Shown here: piece after piece, positions 1-10,760 of the stretch
How positions within the stretch are numbered: the first letter of the stretch is position 1
Layout: each line of letters opens with the position of its first letter
Source: Leptasterias polaris
Taxonomy: Eukaryota; Echinodermata; Asteroidea; Forcipulatida; Asteriidae
NCBI GenBank assembly: GCA_037783415.1
Contig: JAZGTN010000196.1
Coordinates: forward strand, 1 to 64,000
Direction of reading: 5' to 3'
DNA length: 64,000 nt
The notes under the pieces: model-generated
Database searches by the model: none
Seen by the model: the letters and a program-made list of their open reading frames with translations, nothing else
Told to the model about the DNA's origin: nothing
Program-made: the position numbers and the translations under genes

Positions 1-2856
1 TTCGACCGGAAGTAGAGGTCGCGTGAGGTCACGCACACTGAATAAAATGAAGACCTAATTTATCCCTACCCAATCCCACAAACAGAAATCTACGGTCTCT
101 TGTGGCTGATTTGATACAGATTTTCAAATAGTTAAAATAGAAACCTTTAAGATGACGTCACGTGACAGGTGATGACGTCATCATGACGAATTTGTTTTAG
201 GACCTTCCTTGCACCAATGCCTTTCATCACTGAAAGTTTCATTGCAATTGCTCTTTAAGAACTATGCAAAAGACTGCTGTTCCGTTAGTAATGTCTGACT
301 TAAAGGGGCAAAAAATGAAAAAATCATAACAAATCGTGTGATGACGTCGTCATGACGTCATTACAGGTTTAACAAGAACTTGCCCTTATCTAACGACTTG
401 CCAAGTTTCAACTTAATCATACCTATACTTTTTGAGATATACGACTTCAAAAAGTGCACCTTTAATGTCACGTCACGTGACCCCTGATGACGTAATCAAT
501 CTAAAACTTCACACATATGTTGGCTGCCTGACGTTCATCATGTGTATCAATTTTGAAGCGATTACAACAAACTTCGCAACACACATCTTCTCAAAGTGCA
601 TTTTGGACAGTTTTCCAACTGCCGCTAGAGGGCGCTCTTGTGTATCGTTACGTCATCGGTATATTTTTTTAACTGCACACCCTTGCCGGACACTAACATC
701 GTTGAAAGCATTTTCATAACATTTAGCACTTTTGAATTACAAGGCACTTTCGGTTTCGACCGGAAATAGAGGTCATATGAGGTCAAATGATGACGTTATG
801 ATGACGTCAATTATTTTTCGAATCCGTTATGACATATCAAGCCTGTTTAAAAAAGAATTTGGATTAAAGCATGTTCCGTTACCAATTTCTGACTTAAAGG
901 GGCAAACAATGAAAAAATCATAACAAATCGTGTGATGACGTCATCATGACGTCATTACATGTTTGACAGGAACTTGCCATTATCTAACGACTTGCCAAGT
1001 TTCAACGTGATCAGACCTATACTTTTGGAGATATACGACTTCAAAAAGTGCACCTTTAATGTCACGTCACGTGACCCCTGATGACGTAATCAATCTACAA
1101 CTTCACACATATGTTGGCTGCCTGACGTTCATCATGTGTATCAATTTTGAAGCGATTACAACAAACTTCGCAACACACATCTTCTCAAAGTGCATTTTGG
1201 ACAGTTTTCCAACTGCCGCTAGAGGGCGCTCTTGTGTATCGTGACGTCATCGGTATTTTTTTTTAACTGCACACCCTTGCCGGACACTAACATCGTTGAA
1301 AGCATTTTCATAACATTTAGCACTTTTGAATTACAAGGCACTTCCGGTTTTGACTGGTTTCGACCGGAAGTAGAGGTCGCGTGAGGTCACGCACACTGAA
1401 TAAAATGAAGACCTAATTTATCCCTACCCAATCCCACAAACAGAAATCTACGGTTTCTTGTGGCTGATTTGATACAGATTTTCAAAAAGTTTAAATAGAA
1501 ACCTTTAAGATGACGTCACGTGACAGGTGATGACGTCATCATGACGAATTTGTTTTAGGACCTTCTTTGCACCAATGCCTTTCATCACTGAAAGTTTCAT
1601 TGCAATTGCTCCATAGGAACTATGCAAAAAGCCACTTAGAACGAATTGTGCATTATTTCAATGACTTCCGGAAGTCTGAAACAGACAAATAAAAAACTAG
1701 ACTTATTTGCATTTGTGAACAAATGCAGAGCTGTTTCGCTAATAATATTTTCAAATTACTCAAGTGAATATGAAAGGTTGTAGTGTGTACATAATCAAGT
1801 TAATATTACAATATTTTATGCCTTGTGAGATCGAATTCATTGTCTATATATCTTGTAAAACTGTACCTTTAAGGTAATATAACCTGACAAATGATGACGT
1901 CATGATGACGTCAATTATTTTTCGAATCAGTTATGACATATCAAGCCTGATAAAAAAAGAATTTAGATTAAAGCATGTTCCGTAAGTAATTTCTGACTTA
2001 AAGGGGTAAAAAATGAAAAAATCATAACAAATCGTGTGATGACGTCATCATGACGTCATTATAGGTTTAACAGGAACTCGCCATTATCTAACGACTTGCC
2101 AAGTTTCAACGTGATCAGACCTATACTTTTGGAGATATACGACTTCAAAAAGTGCACCTTTAATGTCACGTCACGTGACCCCTGATGACGTAATCAATCT
2201 AAAACTTCACACATTTGTTGGCTGCCTGACGGTCATCATGTGTATCAATTTTGAAGCGATTACAAAAAACTTCGCCACACACATCTTCTCAAAGTGCATT
2301 TTGAACAGTTTTCCAACTGCCGCTAGAGGGCGCTCTTGTGTATCGTTACGTCATCGGTATTTTTTTTTTACTGCACACTATTGCCGGACACTAACATCGT
2401 TGAAAGCATTTTCATAACATTTAGCACTTTTGAATTACAAGGCACTTCCGGTTTTGACTGGTTTCGACCGGAAGTAGAGGTCGCGTGAGGTCACGCACAC
2501 TGAATAAAATGAAGACCTAATTTATCCCTACCCAATCCCACAAACAGAAACTTACGGTCTCTTGTGGCTGATTTGATACAGATTTTCAAATATTTAAAAT
2601 ATCAACCTTTAAGATGACGTCACGTGACAGGTGATGACGTCATCATGACGAATTTGTTTTAGGACCTTCCTTGCACCAATGCCTTTCATCACTGAAAGTT
2701 TCAATGCAATTGCTCTTTGGGAACTATGCAAAGGGCCGCTTAGAACGAATTGTGCGTTATTTCAATGACTTCCGGGAGTCTGAAACAGACAAATAATAAA
2801 AACAAAAACTCTAACAAAAACAATAGCTGTTTCGCTGCGCTTGCCGCGAAACAGCT
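1..2856 (+). repeat. Tandem ~1.1-kb CRE-rich repeat, four partial or full copies
   Basis: Four head-to-tail copies are recognisable at about 1-754, 755-1,347, 1,348-2,452 and 2,453-2,856. The first, second and fourth are shortened; the third is near full length at about 1.1 kb. Each copy starts with CCGGAAGTAGAGGTC and the preceding copy ends in CACTTCCGG, so unit junctions are small palindromes (arms at 1,340-1,347/1,364-1,371 and 2,444-2,451/2,468-2,475). The unit contains many perfect TGACGTCA octamers, usually paired as GATGACGTCATCATGACG, and CACGTG. Short open frames of 61-95 residues recur at the same place in each copy and are not coding. The array runs off the left edge. No transposase or RT is visible, so the element class is unknown. 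Confidence 0.85.
2825..2856. repeat. Hairpin ending the CRE-rich repeat
   Basis: A perfect inverted repeat with 11-nt arms (AGCTGTTTCGC and GCGAAACAGCT) and a 10-nt loop. The same left arm occurs at 1,729, near the start of this copy, so the two ends together look like terminal inverted repeats of a ~1.13-kb unit (1,729-2,856). The same hairpin ends the copy at 7,271-8,389. Confidence 0.7.
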
Positions 2857-3656
2857 AAAAAAACTAGAGCTCAATTTAGACTATAGGGCATGGGGTCAAA
2901 ATAGCTTCCTAAAATGATTTTTGTAGTCTCCTCCTTGTGACTACCTAAAATATGGCTTAAAATGTGGGTATTGTGTGTCTTATCAAAATCCTGATAGTTC
3001 CCACCTCCAAAAGTGGAGCACTTCCGAAAAAATGGCGCCTTAAGCTTAGGGGGGGGGCACATCGTGCCCCTCCCCCTCCCCCTACCACATTTTTGTTTGC
3101 CACGTCTACAGTTTATGTTTAATTAAAACAAAATTTGGTGAGTTTACCTAAAATATGATGCCGAACAACTTGATATAAATTTTGAATACATTCGTCAATT
3201 CTTGTTGCCATGGCAACTAATAATTATTTTTATTTTTTTCCTTGATATGAACAAGTCTAAAATGTAATTACTGAAGCTGTTTTTAGTGTTTTAATTTAAG
3301 GAATCACATAAATATTACATGTATCTTTCATTCTTAAAATACCACTTTACAAAAAAACCTTACGGTTTTCTTTGTTTTTTCATGAAAAATGGCGCCAAAA
3401 ACAAAAAAAATAGTTGAACATATTTTTAAATATTTTTTTGGTCCAATTTTGTTTCTTAATCGATGTGAATTATTATTTTGTACACTATAAATAATTTTTA
3501 ACTCAAATCAGGTCAGTAAACACATTTATACAGCTATCAGTTATATTACGTATTGATAAGCCAATAAAATGACATCTTCAATTCAATGGGAACTTAAAAA
3601 ATGGCATCCTGGGACCATCAAAAGATATTAAAATACTTTCAGATCATTTGGAACCT
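2857..3656. other. AT-rich intergenic sequence, no gene seen
   Basis: No convincing coding frame on either strand. It holds a small G/C hairpin around 3,048-3,085 (a G run, CAC, ATC, GTG, then C runs) and long A/T-rich stretches. Nothing else is supported. Confidence 0.5.
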
Positions 3657-4050
3657 TAAAGGCCCTGTACACTATTGGTAAGATCGAAACCACAAATGTT
3701 CACAGATTCACACATAACTTACATGATTTAAAGTAAGTAATGGTAGAAAGGGTTCCTTAAAATATTTCTGCCTAAAATGCCATCGTTTCTGAGTAAAACA
3801 ATAGTTTTGATCGTGCGCGATAATAAACTTGATGTTTGAAAAACAAAAAACACATAAGGTCTCTTTTCACTATTTTCTCGTAACCTCGATTTCATAGAGC
3901 TGCTTAAGCACAAAATATTGCTTAACAATTTACTGCTAAGCAGAAATGAGCAGGATACCAGTCACAAATTGTACATGTGACATGGTAGTTTGGCCGGTAA
4001 CCTTATTCTGGTAAGCATAATTTTGTTGTGCTTAAGCAGTTCTAAGAAAT
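3657..4050. repeat. Probable interspersed repeat fragment
   Basis: The stretch opens with TTAAAGGCCCTGTACACTAT followed by TGGTAAG. That opening resembles the ends of abundant MITE-like repeats I associate with echinoderm (sea star) genomes. No matching inverted end is visible at the right side, so it is truncated or only superficially similar. It contains repeated CTTAAGCA/TGCTTAAG motifs (around 3,900-3,910 and 4,029-4,040). The family assignment is an inference from memory of its style. Confidence 0.35.
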
Positions 4051-4051
4051 T

Positions 4052-4187
4052 GACCTGGTTCTCATATCGAACGTTGTAGTCTGCAGGGAGCTGTAAGGAC
4101 CTGGTTCTCATATCGAGCGTTGTAGTCTGCAGGGAGCTGTAAGGACCTGGTTCTCATATCGAGCGTTGTAGTCTGCAGGGAGCTTTT
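4052..4187. repeat. 46-bp tandem repeat, three copies, in the 3' end of a coding exon
   Basis: Copies begin at 4,052, 4,098 and 4,144, each with GACCTGGTTCTCATATCG, giving a period of exactly 46 bp. The last two copies are almost identical; the first has one substitution (CGAACG against CGAGCG). Because 46 is not a multiple of 3, each copy shifts the minus-strand frame and the reading frame stops at 4,108 inside the second copy. The repeat includes AACCAG/GTCCTTACAG on the minus strand, so it could also duplicate an exon edge. Confidence 0.85.
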
Positions 4188-5444
4188 TCAGACTGGATGG
4201 AAGCGTACTTGAACCTTTCTCTATCTCCTGCAGCCCTAAAGCCGTATCATGCTCCAACGCATTGGTGTGCGACGCACAATATCCAAAACCGTTAAGTAGC
4301 CCAATCAGCTGTGATGACCCACTCAGATGACGCATTGCCATTGATAGCGATGTATGCTTGGGCATCATCTTCCTCCCCTTTGTAGCTAAGTAGATAATAT
4401 CTTGACAAATTGTAAGGATACGACGATCTTCTGCTGCTCCTATCTTAACTTTCTCCTCTTCTTCTGGATCAACAGAAGCACCTACAACCCATGCTAGAAA
4501 ATTGTACAGCTTGGTGGGTACTATTGTGCGTGCAGATTCCAATGTTAAATCAGATGATGTTGGAGGCCATGGTAGACTGGTCTTGGTCTGCATGACATCT
4601 TCCTTTAGGTCCAGTGCAGTGGAGAATCGATCACGAAGTGACGCCATTGAAGGTTTGGATCGACTACCATCCCCGCCCTTTTGTCGCTTCTTTGGGGGTT
4701 CTATTCTTTCATCAACATCTGTGGTGTCTGTATCAGTGGTGGTGTCTGTGTCATCTCCTTCAGAACCAACTGCTCCTGGCACAAGGTCTTCAGTTGATAG
4801 CGTCTCGACATACACCATTTCACTTGCGTACCTCTTCTTGGGCTGAAGAAAGCAGAGCTGTGGATACTTTTGTTTGAGGCGTTGTTTTAGGCTGTAAGTC
4901 TTGTAATTCGATGCATCTTTAGACTCAACATCTTTAACGGCTTTTACAAACAATCTTCTTAATGCTGTCATTCTATATATTTGCTTGTCTTGTATGATCT
5001 TCTTGTCTACAACATAACTGCAAAATGTAATGAATGCCTTTCCATACTTCTGCTCCTTGATGGGTTCAACACTCTTCCTCGATTGGTAAACAGTGAAGCT
5101 CCTGAAACAACTGCGATGATACCTCACCTCTATTGCTACGCAGTCTCGGTCCTGGATCTGAAGAAGAATATGGTCGTCCTTCTTGTCTTTAGCAGCTGTT
5201 GCTAGTTTTCCACCATCCGGTTGTTCACACAGCATTAATGGTTCCTTCTTTTTCTTCCCCTCAGAGTCCGTGTGAGTTTTATTTTTTCGACAGATGATGC
5301 AAATCTTTGGTAGAATGTGGGCAGAGAGAGAGGGCTGCTTTGAAGCACCAGCAACACTGGATTTTGACCGCATGAGTCTTTCAGCTGAGGCTGAGGACGG
5401 ACCTGGAGCTTGACCACCTGCACTTGACATAGAAGGCTCCAATT
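4108..5444 (-). CDS. Uncharacterised zinc-finger-like protein, exon 2
   Basis: This is the large second exon of a two-exon gene. The minus-strand acceptor TTTGTACAG lies just above 5,444, and the frame continues exon 1 exactly (phase 1; codon 121 is GAA across the junction). With exon 1 the product is 565 residues. The exon encodes a Ser/Ala-rich linker, then a Cys-x2-Cys (about residues 169-172), a Lys-rich loop and a His-x2-Cys (RYHRSCFRSF, about 225-235). This repeats the Cys/His layout of exon 1 and suggests two C2HC-like zinc sites. An acidic D/T-rich segment and a basic PPKKRQK stretch (possible nuclear signal) follow. Similar multi-exon proteins of unknown function, often multicopy, are known to me from cnidarians and deuterostomes. 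The C-terminus is altered by the 46-bp tandem repeat, so the native end is probably lost or in a further exon. Confidence 0.7.
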
Positions 5445-6505
5445 CTGTACAAATAAATAAAAATTGAGAGAAATGGGTGATTTTCAAAATTAAAATCATG
5501 TTTAAACAATTATGAATGCAATTAAAACTTCAGTCATATTAACAGTAGCTGTCTGATTTATAGCTTTAAAAGAAAATTAGCTGTATTCAAAACTGTACTT
5601 GTACATGTACACTTAAAAAACAAGGCTGTATTGGACAGAGTTCTGAATAAGTAGAATTTTTTTTACAAACTAAGTCATTATATTAATTATGCACAATTTG
5701 TATGGGAACATCCCATTTAAATTTAAGAACAAATAACATTTCCAAGTGTTCAAAGTATACGGTCGGTGCTACAAAACAATCGAAGGTTAAAACTGGTAAA
5801 AAAATTTGAGCATGGCCTCGCTGTGTAACAGCTTTGTAGACAAAAGCCGTCAGAAAACTAAGATATTATTCATGTGAATATAATCTCTTAAAGTTGACAT
5901 CATAAAACATCTTGACTACTTTTGATTACAATTTGAGGGCAAAAATGTCAAAGCAAATTGAAGGTCAAAAAGGTGAAAATTGGCAAAAAGAAATTGAGCA
6001 TGGCTCCGCCGTGTGACAGCTTTTTAGACAAAAGCTGTCAGAAAACTAAGACATTCATTATTCACGTGAACATAACCATTATTCATAAAATACCTTTACC
6101 GCTTTTGATGTTATATAATTATAATATAGGCTACTGTACAATTGTTCCCCTTCAAAATGTCAACAAATTGAGCCTGGCTTCGTTGTGTGGCAGTTTTTTG
6201 GACATTATTATTAGCCGTCATGTCAGTCAGAAAGCTTAACAATTATTCATGTTAACTTTACCATTATAGTTTTATACTCATGTATTTTAAAAAAATAATT
6301 AGAGCTTACATCATACAACTTACCACTTTTGATTCCAGGCTATCGTACCCTCTTTTTATTAAATTGATTTTAGCTGGCAGATTAAAATAGGTAATTACTA
6401 ATTAGATTTGTGTTGACTCAATTGCGATTTAAAGAAAATTCGGACATTAATAATTGGTTTAGTCCATCCATGTAATTGTAAATGTAAGCTAAATGTATGG
6501 CTTAC
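5445..6505 (-). other. Intron of the zinc-finger-like gene with a degenerate tandem repeat
   Basis: The intron is 1,061 nt, with a minus-strand donor CAG|GTAAGC and acceptor ACAG|AATTGG. It holds three diverged copies of a ~175-185-bp unit, marked by ATTGAGC(A/C)TGGC near 5,808, 5,993 and 6,167, followed by GTGTGRCAGYTTTTTRGAC and a TTATTCATGTGAA motif. No coding frame in it looks real. Confidence 0.65.
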
Positions 6506-6866
6506 CTGAAGTCTGACATGATGCAGCATCTGTCTGTTGTTTCTCTTTATTTAATTTACCCCTATCTTGCTTGGAAGAATCTGTAAAATAGCGATAGCAC
6601 GTCGGGTGATACCCACCAAATTCTGGTACTGGTGGTAAGCTATCGCCCAGCAGTGCATCATGATCATCATCAGGTCCAACTTCATCTAAAAAGGCTCTCG
6701 CTATATCAGCCTGATACCCAACTAAATCTCTCCAAATAATCACACTGCTTAGAAAAGTGTTCCACCGTTTGCTCGTAAAAGGTTTTATATCTTCGAAAAC
6801 GCTAGAACAATGAGCAAAACACCTATTTCTTGACGAATTCCGATAAGATTTCGCAACGGCAGACAT
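6506..6866 (-). CDS. Uncharacterised zinc-finger-like protein, exon 1
   Basis: The first ATG in frame is at 6,866, in the context GTAAACATGTCT (A at -3). The frame remains open upstream but only through a TTG, so 6,866 is the likely start. The exon encodes 120 residues and ends at CAG|GTAAGC, a strong donor; it joins the exon at 5,444 in frame. It carries CFAHC (residues 16-20), the stretch KPFTSKRWNTF (28-38) and GGYHPTCYRYFTDSS (84-98), giving Cys-x3-Cys and His-x2-Cys elements. This N-terminal pattern recurs in large families of uncharacterised invertebrate proteins. Function is unknown; a DNA-binding or transposon-derived role is only a guess. Confidence 0.7.
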
Positions 6867-7110
6867 GTTTACGGCAAACCGAGCGTCACCTGACAACAGT
6901 ACACGTGTCACGTGACGCAGTACCAAAGCCGGTTAATACAGCCTTTCTGATTGGCGGACTAGCGATAATCTGTCATTTTGTCGATCTGATGGGCCAATCG
7001 GGTGAATTGATAGTCTTAGCAATTTATCAGCAACGTGAGTGGATGAAATACGCGATTTGATTGGACGGTTTTATTGGACTAATATGTACCTTTTTCATCA
7101 AAATATTAAA
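6867..7110 (-). promoter_or_regulatory. Putative CCAAT-rich promoter of the zinc-finger-like gene
   Basis: Upstream of the minus-strand start there are several CCAAT pentamers in minus orientation (plus-strand ATTGG near 6,950, 7,061 and 7,074) and one plus-orientation CCAAT near 6,992. A CACGTGACACGTG cluster (overlapping E-box-like sites) lies at about 6,902-6,918 next to the start. No TATA box is clear. The call rests on motif content and position only. Confidence 0.35.
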
Positions 7111-7224
7111 TAATGCTCCACTTCTCAGTGTGGGAACACATAAAATAATTTATTTAAAATATTATTCTTAATTCTTAAATAAGTTTAAGGTAGTCACAAC
7201 ATGTGGAGTACAAGACAAGCGTTA

Positions 7225-8511
7225 AAATCGGCTCGCCCTATGGTCTAATTGCATTTGTGAACAAATGCAAAGCTGTTTCGCTAATAATATTTTCAAATTA
7301 CTCAAGCGAATATGAAAGTTTGTTGTGTGTACATAATCAAGTTAATAAATACAATATTGAATGCCTTGTGAGATCCAATTCATCGTCTATATATCTTGTA
7401 AAACTGTACCTTTAATTTAATATAACATGGCGAATGATGACGTCATGATGACGTCAATTATTTTTGGAATCAGTTATGACATATCAAGCCTGATAAAAAA
7501 AGATTTCAGATTAAAGCATGTTCCGTTAGTAATTTCTGACTTAAAGGGGTAAAAAATGAAAAAATCATTACAAATCGTGTGATGACGTCATCATGACGTC
7601 ATTACCAGTTTAACAGGAACTTGCCATTATCTAACGACTTGCCAAGTTTCAACGTGATCAGACCTATACTTTTGGAAATATACGACTTCAAAAAGTGCAC
7701 CTTTAATGTCACGTCACGTGACCCCTGATGACGTAATCAATCTAAAACTTTATACATATGTTGGCTGCCTGACGGTCATCATGTGTATCAATTTTGAAGC
7801 GATTACACAAAACTTCGCAACACACATCTTCTCAAAGTGCATTTTGGACAGTTTTCCAACTGCCGCTAGAGGGCGCTCTTGTGTATCGTGACGTCATCGG
7901 TAATTTTTTTTAACTGCACACTATTGCCGGACACTAGCATCGTTGAAAGCATTTTCATAACATTTAGCACTTTTGAATTACAAGGCACTTCCGGTTTCGA
8001 CCGGAAGTAGAGGTCGCGTGAGGTCACGCACACTGAATAAAATGAAGACCTAATTTATCCCTACCCAATCCCACAAACAGAAACCTACGGTCTCTTGTGG
8101 CTGATTTGATACAGATTTTCAAATGTTTAAAATATAAACCTTTAAGATGACGTCACGTGACAGGTGATGACGTCATCATGACGAATTTGTTTAAGGACCT
8201 TCTTTGCACCAATGCCTTTCATCACTGAAAGTTTCATTGCAATTGCTCTTTAGGAACTATGCAAAAGGCCGCTTAGAACGAATTGTGCGTTATTTCAATG
8301 ACTTCCGGGAGTCTGAAACAGACAAATAATAAAAACAAAAACTCTAACAAAAACAATAGCTGTTTCGCTGCGCTTGCTGCGAAACAGCTAAAAACAAAAA
8401 CAAAAACTAACACAAAAACAAGAGCTCTTTCGCTGCGCTTCGCTGCGAAACAGCTAACAAAAACTCTAACAAAAACAATAGCTGTTTCGCTGCGCTTGCT
8501 GCAAAACAGCT
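7225..8511 (+). repeat. Dispersed full-length copy of the CRE-rich repeat
   Basis: The sequence follows the 1,690-2,856 copy almost base for base: GCATTTGTGAACAAATGC at the left, AGCTGTTTCGC at 7,271, paired TGACGTCA motifs, the ACTTCCGG/CCGGAAGT palindrome at 7,987-8,008, and the terminal hairpin at 8,358-8,389. It differs by having two extra hairpin units at its right end (to 8,511). It lies upstream of the zinc-finger-like gene, about 4.4 kb from the copies at the left edge. No protein is encoded. Confidence 0.85.
8358..8511. repeat. Three tandem hairpins at the repeat end
   Basis: Three units at 8,358-8,389, 8,423-8,455 and 8,480-8,511, each an inverted repeat built from AGCTGTTTCGC and GCGAAACAGCT around a loop of about 10 nt. 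A-rich spacers (ACAAAAACTCTAACAAAAAC) separate them. The second has AGCTCTTT in the left arm and the third GCAAAACAGCT in the right, so the copies are diverging. Confidence 0.75.
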
Positions 8512-9039
8512 AATGACTTGAAGATACTGGTGTTACAATGAAAAAGTTGAAATTAAGGGCTGAGAAGATGATGATGAGGGACTTGAAGGGCGTCGGAAAC
8601 AGTGCCTTATCCTTGATCAGGGGACAGGATTACTGTTTCTGGTACAACTGATTACAACAAATGAACTTGAAGATGATGCAATTAAAGTGATGTTGCGCTG
8701 TCCTGCTGGCTCTCTTGATTCGGAATCCGCCTAGAGCAGGACAGAAGATGAATATACAATAATTATGGTGAAATGAGCTGGGCTGGCGCAATCCAAAGGC
8801 AAAGTGTACTTCTCGAAGAAACTTGGGAGGTTAAATCTTACAACTTTCCTCTGTCGGTGTCCAGTGGCCAAGTCCCAAAACACTTTCTTGGGTATGGACA
8901 ACCCTTCCTCAATACGCTGTGATTGGTCATAAAGCCTGCTACCAATCACCCACTCATCACACACCACCAGCCAACCACCCATCCCTAGACTTGCCCTAGT
9001 CTGTGCTGGACATAGGTAAACTAGGGGTTTACAAAAAGG
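8512..9039. other. Unassigned sequence with short open frames
   Basis: A plus-strand frame without an ATG is open from about 8,560 to 8,730 (acidic start, then LILDQGTGLLFLVQLITTNE). A minus-strand frame of 83 codons covers 8,731-8,982. I recognise neither, and neither has clear splice or start context. Confidence 0.3.
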
Positions 9040-9985
9040 GGTCCTACAATTTCATCCCATTACAAAAATGGTTTGGCAATTCTTGATCTTCTCTAGATTT
9101 GTGGCCGCGGTAGCGATCACTATCGTTCACTTCATTATACAAGCACGCAGGCATCATAAGAAAAGGTATTGTGCCAGTGTGATGCACATCAGTAATGGAG
9201 TACAGTCATTGTTTGGTTGCTGAAGGTAACGCTGCGAGGTGACCACCACGGTAGGAAGTATGGTGCGTCTGTCTCAAGTAGCAGACGGTCGAGGGGAATT
9301 ATTTTGGCTACTTCTACCAGTTCCAGCACGTTTCAGGTGATCAGTGGTGTTAAACCGATGCACAGATTGGGGAACCTTCTGCACCAATTTCTGACGTTTT
9401 TCCAACTATTCGTATAGCAGTGATCGGTGAATTTTCCACTGCTGAGGGAGAATTTCTGTTGCGATCTGCAGGCAGTCGTCCTTGGCATCTCGGCAGTGGA
9501 GTATTATGGGTTTGTTGAGTTCCACAGCTAGCTTTAGAAGTCGTCGGACTGCTGGACAGACTTAAAACTTTCATGCCCCCCCGAATAATCAAACCCCACT
9601 TCTCCCAGGGCACAGGCTTTCGGGTGTTGCAGCGAATGCCGGATCCGTGTCCAAGGAGAAGTGGCGGGCATGTTTTGGTTGGAACCCCACCGCAGCATAA
9701 ACATACTTGTCGACGACTAACTTTCTCCAACGCTTCTCGTCCGTCCAGGTTTTCTTATTGCAGAAATTGGCGATGCACCCCCGGAAGTTGGTAGTGTCGA
9801 TTTCTTCCTTTGCCAGGAAGTCGGTGAGGGTGCCCCTATTTTGAGCTGCGTATAGAAGTCGGTCAATATGACAATGGGCGCCAATGTAACTAAATGGGGG
9901 CTCCGGTGCCCGAGGAAGAAGGGGAGACTCCTGTGGAAGGGATGACTCTCGTGAAAGGGATCAATTGAAGGAGATCATCCGAGGA
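9040..9985 (-). pseudogene. TatD-family (TATDN2-like) metal-dependent DNase pseudogene
   Basis: Read on the minus strand in shifting frames, this region carries the TatD barrel signatures in the correct order. IGAHCHIDRLL near 9,880 has the His-x-His pair. GCIANFC and VDKYVYAAVGFQPKHA follow. GEVGFDYS near 9,590 has the metal-binding Glu. KPIILHCRDAKDDCLQIATE near 9,490 and TDHCY near 9,420 supply the two further His. PLDRLLLETDAPYFLP near 9,270 has the final Asp. TatD proteins are metal-dependent 3'-5' DNases/hydrolases. No ATG opens the frame. Stop codons follow the Glu motif (around 9,545-9,570), and at least one frameshift separates the LHCRDA block from the TDHCY block. All metal ligands remain recognisable, so decay is recent. 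No intron is evident across the ~0.9 kb, so it may be a processed copy. Confidence 0.7.
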
Positions 9986-10760
9986 GACGACGTGCAAGGC
10001 ATTACAAATGTAATTGATAAACCCATCGACCAATCTTACTAATTGTGGAAGGTGTTTGCTTGTCAAGAATGGACCATGTAGACAGCAATGACAAACTATT
10101 TCCCACCTTCGGCAAACCCAGCAAGACAATAACGGTAGCAAAAACCACCATGGGCCGTTGCATATGTGTTGTCGCACAACATGGCATTTCATTTTGTTGG
10201 TCTAAAAACCACACCCTGGGTTGGCAGCAGGTGGATTTAAAAGCTCCGGTTGACCTGTGAGGCTCTGGTCGCTGTCCCTCTGTATGCTCGTCCGTTCCTG
10301 GATGACTGCCTTCTCTTGTTCCTTTTCTGATGGGTATTCATCTTAATCAGGTACAAAATCCATCTCCTCCATCGTATTGTATTCTGCTAAACTGGAAACA
10401 TACTGTGTGTTAAAGGGGGACATTGTTTTTATATTATTTTTACTTTAAACAAAAGTTTAACGTTAAGACTCAACTTTTTTAACGTTAAGACTCATCTTTA
10501 AAGTTTAAAACTCATCTCTAAACCATATGGGGGTCTAATTAGTCTACCACTCCTTGTGGTGTGCCTAATTGGGAGATCCACCTTTTCAGCAGGTGCCATA
10601 TTCTCTGTGGTACCATATTCAACTTGGGGTTCCACCTGAGCAGCAAATGCCGCATCGATGGTACTACACATGTACTATCCAATTGAAAAAGGGGATGGAG
10701 ACTACCCTCATCTTCAATGGGTTTATTCCCTACCAAACCGCAAACCGAAAAGAACTTGTT
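9986..10760. other. Unassigned spacer between the TatD pseudogene and the gypsy remnant
   Basis: Short overlapping frames on both strands show no recognisable domain. A direct repeat of AACGTTAAGACTCA-like sequence lies at 10,455-10,515. If the gypsy element at 10,761-14,952 had a 3' LTR it should begin here, but I could not match it to a 5' counterpart. Confidence 0.3.

Noticed and set aside
432..2417. 61-95 residue frames (MSRHVTPDDVINL type) at 432, 1,059, 2,163 and 7,706
   Set aside because: They recur at the same site of the CRE-rich repeat, vary in length by mutation and show no domain; they are repeat by-products.
4502..5205. Plus-strand frames of 114, 87 and 74 codons over the zinc-finger-like exon
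   Set aside because: They are antisense to a long minus-strand frame with matching splice sites and Cys/His motifs.
6506..6926. Start of the zinc-finger-like protein at 6,926
   Set aside because: The codon there is TTG; the first ATG in frame is at 6,866 and has a better context.
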